Program-made: the position numbers and the translations under genes
Notes under the pieces: generated by a model
Told to the model about the DNA's origin: nothing
Databases searched by the model: none
The model's input: only the letters and a program-made list of their open reading frames with translations
Part shown: piece after piece, positions 1 to 7,609 of the stretch
How positions within the stretch are numbered: position 1 is the stretch's first letter
How the letters are laid out: every line of letters begins with the position of its first letter
Assembly: GCA_902608415.1 (NCBI GenBank)
Contig: CACLNZ010000010.1
Span: 1-36,687 of the forward strand
Source: an uncultured PS1 clade bacterium
GTDB lineage: Bacteria; Pseudomonadota; Alphaproteobacteria; MED-G09
DNA: 36,687 bases
Reading direction: 5' to 3'

Positions 1-208
1 ATATAATGTTGAAAGAATTTATAAGAAGAAAAGTCGCTTTTCGAATTTTTTACCATTTTTAATCAATGAAATTGGTATAAAAAACGAAACTATAAATAAA
101 AATCTAGATATTGAATACAGGTTCGAAGCTCTTTTTGCTAATATAAAGAACTATAATGATCCAAAGGCATTATATTATCTTTGTGGGACATGTTTATTTA
201 TTAATTAA
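1..208 (+). CDS. C-terminal fragment of an unidentified protein
   Basis: An open frame (codons starting at base 2) enters from the left edge and ends at TAA 206-208, giving about 68 residues ending in YYLCGTCLFIN. The ORF track omits it because it has no start inside the window. It is rich in Lys/Asn/Ile like its neighbours. The ending LCGTCL loosely recalls the CGSLYLAG tail of folylpolyglutamate synthases, but the match is too short to name it. It lies upstream of rpmF on the same strand, separated by a 66-bp gap that holds the rpmF promoter. I do not recognise the family. Confidence 0.5.
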   Translation, partial: YNVERIYKKKSRFSNFLPFLINEIGIKNETINKNLDIEYRFEALFANIKNYNDPKALYYLCGTCLFIN

Positions 209-217
209 TCTTTCCAC

Positions 218-246
218 TTGCCTGCATAGAATTATACATTTATAAA
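218..246 (+). promoter_or_regulatory. sigma70-type promoter for rpmF
   Basis: TTGCCT (218-223) and TATAAA (241-246) are separated by exactly 17 bp and lie 28 bp upstream of the rpmF ATG. The predicted transcript would start near 253 with a short leader holding the TTGGAG ribosome binding site. Confidence 0.5.
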
Positions 247-274
247 ACCACATTGATAATTTGGAGATATAAAA

Positions 275-460
275 ATGGCTGTTCCAAAAAGAAAAGTCAG
301 TCCCTCTAGAAGAGGTAAGAGAAGGTTAGGTCATAAGACTAAGGTACCAACTTTTGTGGAAAATAAGGATTCTGGTGAGCTTCATAGACCTCATCACATC
401 GACCTTAAGACTGGAATGTATAATGGAAAACAAATACTTGCTCAGAAGGATTCTGAGTAA
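275..460 (+). CDS. rpmF: 50S ribosomal protein L32
   Basis: Ribosomal protein bL32 of the large subunit. The 61-residue protein opens with [17 protein letters not shown], the conserved L32 N-terminus, and continues with the PHHID segment; length is normal for the family. No cysteines are present, so this is the zinc-free form. The ATG at 275 has a good ribosome binding site (TTGGAG, about 8 bp upstream). The next gene, a DMT permease, begins within 5 bp of the stop, so the two may be co-transcribed. Confidence 0.97.
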   Translation: MAVPKRKVSPSRRGKRRLGHKTKVPTFVENKDSGELHRPHHIDLKTGMYNGKQILAQKDSE

Positions 461-465
461 ATATT

Positions 466-1392
466 TTGTTAAAAACATACCCCGACAATTTAAAGGGAGC
501 TTTAATACTTTTAATTGCTTCAGTAATTTGGGGTTCAACATTTATACCACAAAAAATTGCCATGGACTTTTGGTCTCCTCTTCAATTTACGGCAATAAGA
601 TTCCTAATTGGAGCATTTTTATTATTAACAATCCTACCATTTTTTGGTTTACCAAAGAAAATATATTCTAAATCCTTGATAATTTATGGTTTTACCCTGG
701 GAACCTTGCTAGGATTTGCTGCATTATTTCAACAGATAGGTCTTGTTACTACAACTGCTACTAATGCTGGTTTTTTTACTAGTTTATATGTTTTATTGGT
801 TCCAATTATAGGAATTTTTTTAGGTTCATCACCACATTTTTTATTATGGTTAGCAGCTCTTGTATGTATCGTTGGTTCAGTCCTTTTGGCCGTACCTGAG
901 GGTAGCTTTATGATAGAAAAAATTAATAAAGGTGATATATGGGTAATATTTGGTTCATTACTATGGGCATTTCATGTTCAAGTACTTTCATATGGTGTTA
1001 AAAAAAATCCAATTATGTTATTAGCTATATTACAATTCTTATTTGCATCTATAGTTTTAATAATTTTCGGTTTTTTATTTTCTCCAAAAGAATTATTTAA
1101 TTTTCCAAATCTTTTTGGAAACCCTCTAGTTTTAATCACTTTGCTATATTGTTCAATTGGATCTGTATGTATTGCTTTTGTGCTTCAAATGATTGGGCAA
1201 AGGTATTCTCCTCCAAATGAAGCAGCAATAATAATGAGCACTGAAGCGATATTTGCAGCTTTTTTTGGATGGTTAATTTTAGCAGAATTCTTCAACGCTA
1301 GAATTTTAACAGGTTCTTCTTTAATTTTTATTGGAATAATAATTTCACAAATTTATCCAATAGAAAAAATCAAAAAATCTAATTTTGAATAA
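466..1392 (+). CDS. EamA/DMT family transporter
   Basis: Inner-membrane permease of the drug/metabolite transporter superfamily, 308 residues with about ten hydrophobic helices arranged as two EamA repeats (roughly residues 9-140 and 150-295). The first repeat has the typical SVIWGSTFIPQKIAM helix. Substrate cannot be deduced; the family exports amino acids, nucleotides or metabolites. The apparent start is TTG (466), since no upstream ATG fits and the next stop is that of rpmF; no strong ribosome binding site is close. Its 3' end overlaps the convergent metW gene by 14 bp. Confidence 0.85.
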   Translation: MLKTYPDNLKGALILLIASVIWGSTFIPQKIAMDFWSPLQFTAIRFLIGAFLLLTILPFFGLPKKIYSKSLIIYGFTLGTLLGFAALFQQIGLVTTTATNAGFFTSLYVLLVPIIGIFLGSSPHFLLWLAALVCIVGSVLLAVPEGSFMIEKINKGDIWVIFGSLLWAFHVQVLSYGVKKNPIMLLAILQFLFASIVLIIFGFLFSPKELFNFPNLFGNPLVLITLLYCSIGSVCIAFVLQMIGQRYSPPNEAAIIMSTEAIFAAFFGWLILAEFFNARILTGSSLIFIGIIISQIYPIEKIKKSNFE

Positions 1393-1984
1393 GAAAAATA
1401 GCTTCTTCAGCAAATATATTTTCTGATTTATTTGGTTTACCAGAAAACCTTTTTTGTTTGTTGGACGCAATAGTAACAGTTTGTTTAATTTTTAGATTCA
1501 ATTGATCACATAAATCTGTAAAATCAGATATTGTGCACAAGTGAATGTTTTCAGTTTCAAACCAAGTTGAGTTTAGTTTTGAAGTTATGGGCATTTTACC
1601 TTTTATTAAAAGATCGAGTCTTACTTTCCAGAAACCAAAATTAGGAATTGAGACAATAACTCTTTTACCTATTCTTGTTAGTTCAGTTAGGATTTTATTA
1701 GGCTCAAGTGTTGCTTGTATAGTTTGGCTAAGAATAACATAATCAAAAGATTGTTCAGGATATAAACCAAGATCCTTATCGGCATCTCCTTGAATAACTG
1801 ATAAACCTTTTGAAACACATTTGTTTACTTTTTTCTGATTAATTTCTAGTCCTTGGATTTTTGAGTTCTTATTTTTACTCAGAAAATTAAGCAATTCTCC
1901 ATTACCACAACCTATATCAATAACTTTAGAGTTATCTTCAACAAGATTTGCTATAAGGTCTAAGTCTTTTCTTAATGTGATCAT
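1379..1984 (-). CDS. metW: methionine biosynthesis protein MetW
   Basis: MetW is a Rossmann-fold, methyltransferase-like protein that pairs with MetX; in several proteobacteria it is needed for full homoserine acyltransferase activity. The 201-residue product has the SAM-binding-like motif VIDIGCGNGELL at about residues 21-32, then QGDAD and the family segment VSIPNFGFWKVR. Length matches MetW (about 200). It begins 16 bp after the metX stop, so the two form an operon. Its function here rests on family and context; no catalytic methyl transfer has been assigned to this family with certainty. Confidence 0.93.
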   Translation of the reverse strand: MITLRKDLDLIANLVEDNSKVIDIGCGNGELLNFLSKNKNSKIQGLEINQKKVNKCVSKGLSVIQGDADKDLGLYPEQSFDYVILSQTIQATLEPNKILTELTRIGKRVIVSIPNFGFWKVRLDLLIKGKMPITSKLNSTWFETENIHLCTISDFTDLCDQLNLKIKQTVTIASNKQKRFSGKPNKSENIFAEEAIFLIQN

Positions 1985-2000
1985 AATTCTAGCTTTTTAA

Positions 2001-3116
2001 TCATAATGATTTAAGAAACCCATCCAGACAAACATCAAATTCAGGCTCATCTAATAAAAATGCATCATGTCCTTTATCGGATTCAATTTCAACAAAACTT
2101 ACATCAACCCCACCTGCGCTGAGAGCCCTAACTATCATTAGGTTTTCAGATGTTGGATAAAGCCAATCTCCAGTAAATGATACAATTAGGAATTTTAAAT
2201 TGCTGTTAGCATATATTTCTGTAAGAGACTTTTTATGAGTTTTTTCTAAATCAAAGTAATCCATTGCTCTTGTTATGTATAAATATGAGTTAGCATCAAA
2301 TCTATCAACAAATGTATGACCTTGATGTCTTAAGTAACTCTCAATTTGAAAATCAGCATCAAAACCAAAACCGAGATCTGTTTTATCTTGCAATTTTCTT
2401 CCAAATTTTTTTGTTAGTGAAGCTTCAGATAAATAAGTAACATGAGCAGTCATCCTAGCAATTGAAAGGCCTTTTGAAGGATTAGTATTTTTATCTTTGT
2501 AATTTCCAGCATTCCAATTTACATCGGCCATTATTGCCTGACGACCTAATTCATGAAAGGCAATATTTTGTGCAGTATGTCTAGGGGAAGTCGCTATTGG
2601 AATTGCTGATTTCAATCTTTCAGGATAGGAAGCAGCCCATTCGAGAGCTTGCATACCCCCCATAGAGCCGCCAATTACGGAAACTAATTTTTCTATTCCA
2701 AAGTTATCTATTAACCTAACTTGCGCTTTAACCATATCAGCTATCGTTATTATCGGAAAATTTACTGCAAATACTTTATTGGTCTCAGGATTAAAAGATG
2801 CTGGTCCTGTTGATCCCATACATCCACCTAAGACATTTATACATATAACAAAAAATCGGTTAGTATCTATTGGTTTATTTTTACCAACCATTCGTTCCCA
2901 CCAGCCCTCTTTTTTGGTGATTGGGTGTGGACTAGCAACATATTGGTCACCTGATAGAGCATGACAAATTAGTATTGCGTTATCTTTTTTTGAATTTAAT
3001 GTCCCGTAGGTTTTATATGCTATATCGTGGCCATTAATTATTTGTCCACTTTCTAGCAATAATGATTCGGGATCATTATAAAATAAACAATCATTTTTTT
3101 TATGTTCTTCATTCAT
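2001..3116 (-). CDS. metX: homoserine O-acetyltransferase MetX
   Basis: Alpha/beta-hydrolase-fold enzyme that acylates homoserine for methionine synthesis in the cytoplasm. The 371-residue protein shows the family motif NVLGGCMGSTGPAS (about 94-107), the nucleophile elbow GGSMGG with Ser151, the acid TGDWLYP and the catalytic His in ESDKGHDAFL near the C-terminus. Acetyl versus succinyl donor is not certain from sequence alone, but MetX of this type is usually acetyl-CoA dependent. It sits between an ompW-like gene (51 bp upstream, same strand) and metW. It may be co-transcribed with ompW from a leader carrying a SAM-type riboswitch. Confidence 0.95.
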   Translation of the reverse strand: MNEEHKKNDCLFYNDPESLLLESGQIINGHDIAYKTYGTLNSKKDNAILICHALSGDQYVASPHPITKKEGWWERMVGKNKPIDTNRFFVICINVLGGCMGSTGPASFNPETNKVFAVNFPIITIADMVKAQVRLIDNFGIEKLVSVIGGSMGGMQALEWAASYPERLKSAIPIATSPRHTAQNIAFHELGRQAIMADVNWNAGNYKDKNTNPSKGLSIARMTAHVTYLSEASLTKKFGRKLQDKTDLGFGFDADFQIESYLRHQGHTFVDRFDANSYLYITRAMDYFDLEKTHKKSLTEIYANSNLKFLIVSFTGDWLYPTSENLMIVRALSAGGVDVSFVEIESDKGHDAFLLDEPEFDVCLDGFLKSL

Positions 3117-3167
3117 AATAATCCCGAATAAAATAATAGATTCTTGTAATTTAAGAAATTACATTTA

Positions 3168-3830
3168 CTAGAATCTCCATCCATAACCTATACTAATTGC
3201 TAATGGATCAAGATCAACATCTGCTGTTGCAATTCCAGCTGCGCCAGCATCCACAACTACATCTGTAGAAAGGTCATACTTTTTTATATCAATATTAAAG
3301 TAATTATTTTCACTTAATACATAATCAAAACCGATATTGAATGCAAAGCCGATTTCATCTTTATAGCTAATACCGACAGCATCACCAGGATTATCATCAT
3401 AGAAAAAAGTATAATTTACTCCAGCACCAATATATGGAAGAAAATTACTTTCACTATTGAAATGGTACTGTAAAGTAAAAGTGGGCGGTAGAACTTTTAC
3501 GGTACCTAAATTAACATTACCTAATGCAGAACCAGCAACAGAAACATTATGCTCTGTTGTTCCAAAAATAGCCTCTATTGCAATATTGTCAGTAATAAAA
3601 TACCTGATATCTAATTCAGGAACAGTATCATCATCTACTTTTGCCTCTCCACCAATTGAAACATTGGAATCAACATCTGGATCAAGATTGAGTACCTTAA
3701 GCCCAACAAGCCATTTGCCTGCGCTTTTAAAAGAAGTACTTTCTTGTGAAAATACTGGATTATTTGTCGATCCAATAAAAGTTAATAAACAAAATATAAA
3801 AAAGATTTTAATAAAATTTAAATTTTTCAT
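3168..3830 (-). CDS. OmpW family outer membrane beta-barrel protein
   Basis: Small outer membrane porin-like protein. The 220-residue product has an N-terminal signal peptide (hydrophobic core IKIFFIFCLLTFIG, probable cleavage near VFSQES) and then alternating beta strands ending in aromatic Phe (GYGWRF), the classic barrel terminus. Family features include the ELDIRYFITDNIAIE strand and LPPTFTLQYHF followed by YIGAGVNYTFFY, typical of OmpW. The ATG at 3830 has the ribosome binding site AGAGAGG 5 nt upstream, which is also the 3' edge of a putative SAM-II/SAM-V-like riboswitch. metX follows 51 bp downstream. OmpW proteins are thought to form hydrophobic channels; the link to methionine is inferred from the leader and neighbours. 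Confidence 0.88.
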   Translation of the reverse strand: MKNLNFIKIFFIFCLLTFIGSTNNPVFSQESTSFKSAGKWLVGLKVLNLDPDVDSNVSIGGEAKVDDDTVPELDIRYFITDNIAIEAIFGTTEHNVSVAGSALGNVNLGTVKVLPPTFTLQYHFNSESNFLPYIGAGVNYTFFYDDNPGDAVGISYKDEIGFAFNIGFDYVLSENNYFNIDIKKYDLSTDVVVDAGAAGIATADVDLDPLAISIGYGWRF

Positions 3831-3836
3831 TTTTTC

Positions 3837-3897
3837 CTCTCTTTAGTGCTTTAAGTAAATCTAGGGCGCACAATCTGAACATCAAATACCCAGCCTT
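3837..3897 (-). promoter_or_regulatory. putative SAM-II/SAM-V-like riboswitch in the ompW leader
   Basis: Read on the minus strand, the leader runs CTGGG, then TATTTGAT, a loop ending in TTGTGC, then CGCCCTAG, then CTTAAAGCACTAAAGAGAGG directly before the ATG. GGG (3891-3889) can pair with CCC (3866-3864), extended by CT/AG across a bulge. GTGC in the loop (3871-3868) can pair with GCAC (3849-3846), forming an H-type pseudoknot. The A-rich TTAAA and CTAAA elements beside the Shine-Dalgarno sequence match the general layout I remember for SAM-II and SAM-V aptamers, known from alphaproteobacteria and marine bacteria. Ligand binding would hide the ribosome binding site. Assignment is from memory of the consensus, not from a covariance search. 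Confidence 0.55.
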
Positions 3898-3917
3898 AAG
3901 TGGCCAGCTCTGTTAAA

Positions 3918-4015
3918 ATTAAGAAAATAAATGAGACCTAATTTTTGCCATTTGGCCGCATATATTACCACCTTCGCACGGTATGCAGGTTGGCAGGGAT
4001 AATCCCTTTCTTAAT
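3918..4015 (-). ncRNA. unidentified structured RNA element
   Basis: A perfect 9-bp inverted repeat (ATTAAGAAA at 3918-3926, TTTCTTAAT at 4007-4015) encloses a relatively GC-rich interior. Inside are a small hairpin GGGATAATCCC (3996-4006) and a longer imperfect hairpin TGCC...GCATA...TATGC...GGCA (about 3946-3995). It would fold on either strand. Minus is preferred because a promoter-like pair (4027-4054) would start transcription just before it, placing it upstream of the SAM-like riboswitch and ompW. It does not match tRNA, SRP RNA, tmRNA, 6S RNA or TPP signatures that I know. Confidence 0.4.
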
Positions 4016-4026
4016 GCATCTTGATA

Positions 4027-4054
4027 TTTATATTATGAAGAAAATAAAAGCAAA
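4027..4054 (-). promoter_or_regulatory. possible promoter for the ompW-metX-metW leader
   Basis: On the minus strand TTTGCT (4054-4049) and TATAAA (4032-4027) are 16 bp apart. Transcription would begin near 4020, immediately upstream of the structured element ending at 4015. In such AT-rich DNA chance matches are common, so this is tentative. Confidence 0.35.
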
Positions 4055-4114
4055 TAAATTATGAATAGAAATAATTACCATTATTATGTTAGTTATTCTT
4101 CAGTGGAGGTTTTT

Positions 4115-4837
4115 TTGAAAGAAGAATTAAATAAACTTAGAGAAAAGATAGATTTAATAGATGATAGGATATTATCTTCGATACTGCAAAGAGCGGAAAT
4201 TGTAAAATCAATTTCCTCAATAAAGGCAACAGAAGGAGTTGATATTCTTAAGCCTGGAAGAGAAATAGATTTATTAGAGAATTTATACAGTAAGGCTAAT
4301 AATCATCTTGATGGTAAGTCTATTTTGTATATCTGGAGAGAAATTATAAGCACTATAACAAATTCTGTTCAATCTTCTTTTGAAATTGTTGTGGCTGATA
4401 ATCAAGGTAGTGAGTTAAGCAAAGAGGTAAGAAATTATTATGGATCAAAAGCAAAACAAACTTTCGGTTATGAAAGCTCTAAAGTTATAAAAGAAATTTC
4501 AGAAAGTAAAAATCTCATCGCAGTTCTTCCAATAGAAAATGATTGGTGGTTAAATTCTTTACCAAAGAATATATATATTTTTGGTTGTTTACCTGTATTT
4601 GAAAATGATTGTCTTGGATTTTTATTAGGCCAAGTTAAACCCGAAAGGGCTCGAAACAATAAAACCATTCTTGTGTGTAATGAAGAAAGTAAAAATTGGA
4701 TATCACAGAAATATAATTTTACAATTATATATAATCTTCAAGATAAGTTTATGATATCAGTTGATGAATATTATGAAGATATTGAAATTAAAGATGTTTC
4801 TATCTTAGGAAGTTTTGGATATATAAAGACTGGATAG
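4115..4837 (+). CDS. chorismate mutase (AroQ class) with a degenerate prephenate-dehydratase-like C-terminus
   Basis: Converts chorismate to prephenate for Phe/Tyr synthesis. The N-terminal 85 residues are an AroQ-type chorismate mutase: LNKLREKIDLIDDRILSSI, then RAEIVKSISSIK and a helix with IWREIIS. The remaining 150 residues resemble a decayed prephenate dehydratase fold, with VVADNQGSEL and LIAVLPIEN recalling the PIEN motif of that enzyme. The ORF track starts at 4061, but TTG 4115 has GGAGG 5 nt upstream and leaves a clean domain start, so I use it (240 residues). hisC follows after 7 bp and tyrA after that, forming an aromatic amino acid operon common in alphaproteobacteria. Confidence 0.85.
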   Translation: MKEELNKLREKIDLIDDRILSSILQRAEIVKSISSIKATEGVDILKPGREIDLLENLYSKANNHLDGKSILYIWREIISTITNSVQSSFEIVVADNQGSELSKEVRNYYGSKAKQTFGYESSKVIKEISESKNLIAVLPIENDWWLNSLPKNIYIFGCLPVFENDCLGFLLGQVKPERARNNKTILVCNEESKNWISQKYNFTIIYNLQDKFMISVDEYYEDIEIKDVSILGSFGYIKTG

Positions 4838-4844
4838 TAAAGTT

Positions 4845-5933
4845 ATGAAAAAACCAGAACCAAAAAAATATTTAAATGCCATTAAGGCATATAAAGGCGG
4901 CATAAGTAAAATTGAAGGTGTTGATAAAATTTATAAATTATCTTCAAATGAGAATCCCTTTGGACCAAGCTCTAATGTAATTGCTGAGTATGAGAAAGTT
5001 TCAAGTGATTTAGGGTTATATCCAGACTCATCAAATGCAGCACTCAAATTGGCTATATCAAGTAAATATTCAATAGATAGCGATAGAATAGTGTGCGGTT
5101 GTGGTTCAGATGAAATACTTCATTTGCTTGCAAGAGTTTATTTAGATGAAGGAAATCAAGGTCTAGTTTCAGAAAATGCATTTGCAGTTTACCCGCTTGC
5201 CATTCAAAGCTCTGGTGCAACAGTCGTTCGTGCGAAAGAAGAAAACTTCCAGCCAAATATCGATAATTTTATTTCATCATTAACCGATGAGACAAAGATT
5301 ATTTATATTGCGAATCCAAACAATCCTACTGGAAGCTATATAAACTTTGATGAAATTAAGAGATTAAATAAATCTGTTCCTGATGATGTATTGTTTGTAA
5401 TAGATGCTGCATATTCAGAATATGTTGAAGAGAAAGACTACTCAATAGGGTTTGAATTAGCAAAAGGCAGCGAAAATATTGTAATTACAAAAACTTTTTC
5501 AAAGGCTTTTGGGCTAGCTGGCTTAAGGGTAGGTTGGGCATATTGCCCCAAAAAAATTGCTGAAAAACTTGATATTCTAAAAGTTCCATTCTCAGTAAAT
5601 ACAGCTGCGCAAATGGCTGCGATAAGTGCTCTAGAAGACGATGATCACATTAATTTTTCTGTAGAGCATAACAGTAAATGGAAAAAAATATTAAATGATT
5701 GTTTTACTGATGTTGGTTTAATTGTGTATCCAAGTCAATGTAATTTTATCCTTGTTGAATTTTTAGAATCTTTTAAATTTTCTGCGAAAGAAGCTTATCA
5801 TCTATTAAGTTCTAAAGGAATAATTGTAAGAGAGATGGAAGAATATAATTTACCAAACTGCTTAAGAATAACCATCGGAAAGGAGGAAGCTAATCTGTTA
5901 CTTATAGAAACAGTTAATGCTTTTAAAAAATAA
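4845..5933 (+). CDS. hisC: histidinol-phosphate / aromatic amino acid aminotransferase
   Basis: Class I/II PLP-dependent aminotransferase of the HisC family, 362 residues. Visible motifs are SSNENPFGPS near residue 33, YPDSS, the ANPNNPTG loop near 166, DAAYSEY around 187-193 and the PLP-binding lysine in TKTFSKAFGLAGLRVGW (Lys220). Its position between chorismate mutase and tyrA suggests that it also, or mainly, transaminates prephenate, phenylpyruvate or hydroxyphenylpyruvate. The ATG at 4845 lies 7 bp after the previous stop without a strong ribosome binding site, consistent with coupled translation. Whether a second hisC exists elsewhere cannot be told. Confidence 0.93.
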   Translation: MKKPEPKKYLNAIKAYKGGISKIEGVDKIYKLSSNENPFGPSSNVIAEYEKVSSDLGLYPDSSNAALKLAISSKYSIDSDRIVCGCGSDEILHLLARVYLDEGNQGLVSENAFAVYPLAIQSSGATVVRAKEENFQPNIDNFISSLTDETKIIYIANPNNPTGSYINFDEIKRLNKSVPDDVLFVIDAAYSEYVEEKDYSIGFELAKGSENIVITKTFSKAFGLAGLRVGWAYCPKKIAEKLDILKVPFSVNTAAQMAAISALEDDDHINFSVEHNSKWKKILNDCFTDVGLIVYPSQCNFILVEFLESFKFSAKEAYHLLSSKGIIVREMEEYNLPNCLRITIGKEEANLLLIETVNAFKK

Positions 5934-5934
5934 T

Positions 5935-6846
5935 ATGGAGGATCCTTTCAAAAAAATAGCAATTATTGGTTTAGGGCTTATAGGTGGATCAATCGGATTA
6001 GCCACTAAAAGGTTTAGTAATAAGATTCATTTACAAGGTTTTGCAAAAAGTGACTTAACAGTTAAAACTGCATTATCAAGAGGATTGGTGTCTGAGGCTT
6101 ATTTAGATTTGAGCCAAATTAATCGTGATATTGATCTAGTAATTTTAGCAACACCATTATCTTCATTTGCGAGTATAGTTAAAGAAATTTCGCCTAACCT
6201 TAAAGATGGATGTGTAATTACTGATACTGGTTCAGCAAAATCTAAAATAATAATTGAGATTGAAGATATTCTGCCTGAATCGATTCATTTTGTTCCTGGT
6301 CATCCAATAGCTGGTACAGAAATGTCAGGTCCAGAGGCAGGTTTCGCAGATTTATTTGATAATCGATGGTGTGTTCTTACTCCTTCAAAAAGAACAAATT
6401 TAGATAAACTTAACGATGTTAAGGCATTTTGGGAAAATTTAGGCGCCATGGTTGAGATTATGGATCCAGAATATCATGACAAAGTTCTTGCTATAACCAG
6501 TCATATTCCCCATTTGATAGCTTACAATATTGTTGGTACGGCAAACGATTTAGCAAATGTTAATAAAAAAGAAGTTGTTAAGTATTCTGCTGGAGGATTT
6601 AGAGATTTTACTAGAATTGCTGCCTCTGACCCCATTATGTGGAGAGATATCTTTATTAATAACAGTGATGCAGTTTTAGAAATGCTGGATTATTTTTCTA
6701 ATGATTTAGATAAATTGAAATCAGCTATTGAAGATAATGACTATGAATATCTCGAAAACTTTTTTAAGAAAACAAGGAATGTAAGAAAGAATATTATTGA
6801 GGCTGGCCAAGATACACAAAAAGTTGATTTTGGAAGAGGTGATTAA
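5935..6846 (+). CDS. tyrA: prephenate/arogenate dehydrogenase
   Basis: NAD(P)-dependent cyclohexadienyl dehydrogenase for tyrosine synthesis. The Rossmann motif GLGLIGGSIG lies right at the N-terminus; GHPIAGTEMSGPEAG carries the catalytic His region, and ITSHIPHLIAYNIV is the helical dimerisation-domain motif. Length of about 303 residues fits the TyrA/TyrC proteins lacking a regulatory ACT domain. The ORF track starts at 5917, overlapping hisC by 17 bp; ATG 5935 (MEDPFKKIAIIG) directly after the hisC stop fits the family N-terminus better, though neither has a clear ribosome binding site. The stop is 1 bp from the convergent DUF2125 gene. Confidence 0.93.
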   Translation: MEDPFKKIAIIGLGLIGGSIGLATKRFSNKIHLQGFAKSDLTVKTALSRGLVSEAYLDLSQINRDIDLVILATPLSSFASIVKEISPNLKDGCVITDTGSAKSKIIIEIEDILPESIHFVPGHPIAGTEMSGPEAGFADLFDNRWCVLTPSKRTNLDKLNDVKAFWENLGAMVEIMDPEYHDKVLAITSHIPHLIAYNIVGTANDLANVNKKEVVKYSAGGFRDFTRIAASDPIMWRDIFINNSDAVLEMLDYFSNDLDKLKSAIEDNDYEYLENFFKKTRNVRKNIIEAGQDTQKVDFGRGD

Positions 6847-6847
6847 T

Positions 6848-7609
6848 TTATTTTAATTTCGGCGCCCTTCCAATTGGAAGAGGTCCTAAAAGTGACATTC
6901 CATCTTCAAAGATTAAATCAATTTTACCTCTATATATTAATAAGTTAGTAATAGGATTTTCTTCGATGTTTATTCCAAAAATTTGAAACAATCTTTTTAT
7001 ATCTTTGGGGTCAGAAAAAGAAAATTCAATATTACCCTCTAAATATTCATTTTGAGTATCAACATAACCTTGAGCAGTAAGTGATGATCTACCTTTATTT
7101 GTTACAATATCAATATTATATACACCTTCATGTTTGATATTTCCTGAAATACCGTCAATTGAGAATGATTTGTTACTATAATTTTCAGAAAAAACTATGT
7201 CATTTCCGAAAATTTTAAATTCTTTATTATTTTTATTATAATTATAAAAATCAATAATCAAATTTGATGGTAGGGCTATAATTTTTATTGAATTTGATAT
7301 TTGATAAGAAATTTTATCATTTATTAATAATCTAATTTGATCAAAGCGCCATGCAAATGTTTTTATATTAATTTCTTTAAGCGTGATTTCTTTAAACAGA
7401 TTATATTTTAATTGTTTTAGATTTATATCAAAATGAAATGGATAACCAGAAATTGTAGAATTTTCATATCTTAAAATATTATCCTTTAAAACTCTATTTT
7501 CAATATATATAGTTCCTAAAAACCAATAGGTTGACCATATGATTAAGATTAAAATGAATGTATAAATAGGTAACTTTGTATACTTGTATAAATTTCTATT
7601 TTTTTTCAT
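6848..7609 (-). CDS. DUF2125 family protein
   Basis: A 253-residue protein with one N-terminal membrane anchor (FILILIIWSTYWFLG, about residues 18-32) and a long periplasmic domain rich in beta strands. The segment ENSTISGYPFHFDINL is the hallmark of DUF2125, a family that occurs next to tyrA/tyrC in alphaproteobacteria. Molecular function is unknown; an envelope role is suggested by the anchor and by co-orientation with plsC and ydcF. It overlaps the plsC 3' end by 14 bp. Confidence 0.82.
   Translation of the reverse strand: MKKNRNLYKYTKLPIYTFILILIIWSTYWFLGTIYIENRVLKDNILRYENSTISGYPFHFDINLKQLKYNLFKEITLKEINIKTFAWRFDQIRLLINDKISYQISNSIKIIALPSNLIIDFYNYNKNNKEFKIFGNDIVFSENYSNKSFSIDGISGNIKHEGVYNIDIVTNKGRSSLTAQGYVDTQNEYLEGNIEFSFSDPKDIKRLFQIFGINIEENPITNLLIYRGKIDLIFEDGMSLLGPLPIGRAPKLK

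Noticed and set aside
3930-4010. TPP riboswitch, from TGAGA and GGATAAT-like strings on the plus strand
   Set aside because: The order and spacing of the TPP motifs are wrong and the ACCTGAT element is absent; no thiamine gene is nearby.
3918-4015. SRP RNA or 6S RNA
   Set aside because: The size fits small SRP RNA, but the GGAAGG-AGCAG apical motif is missing; the 6S central bubble pattern is not visible.
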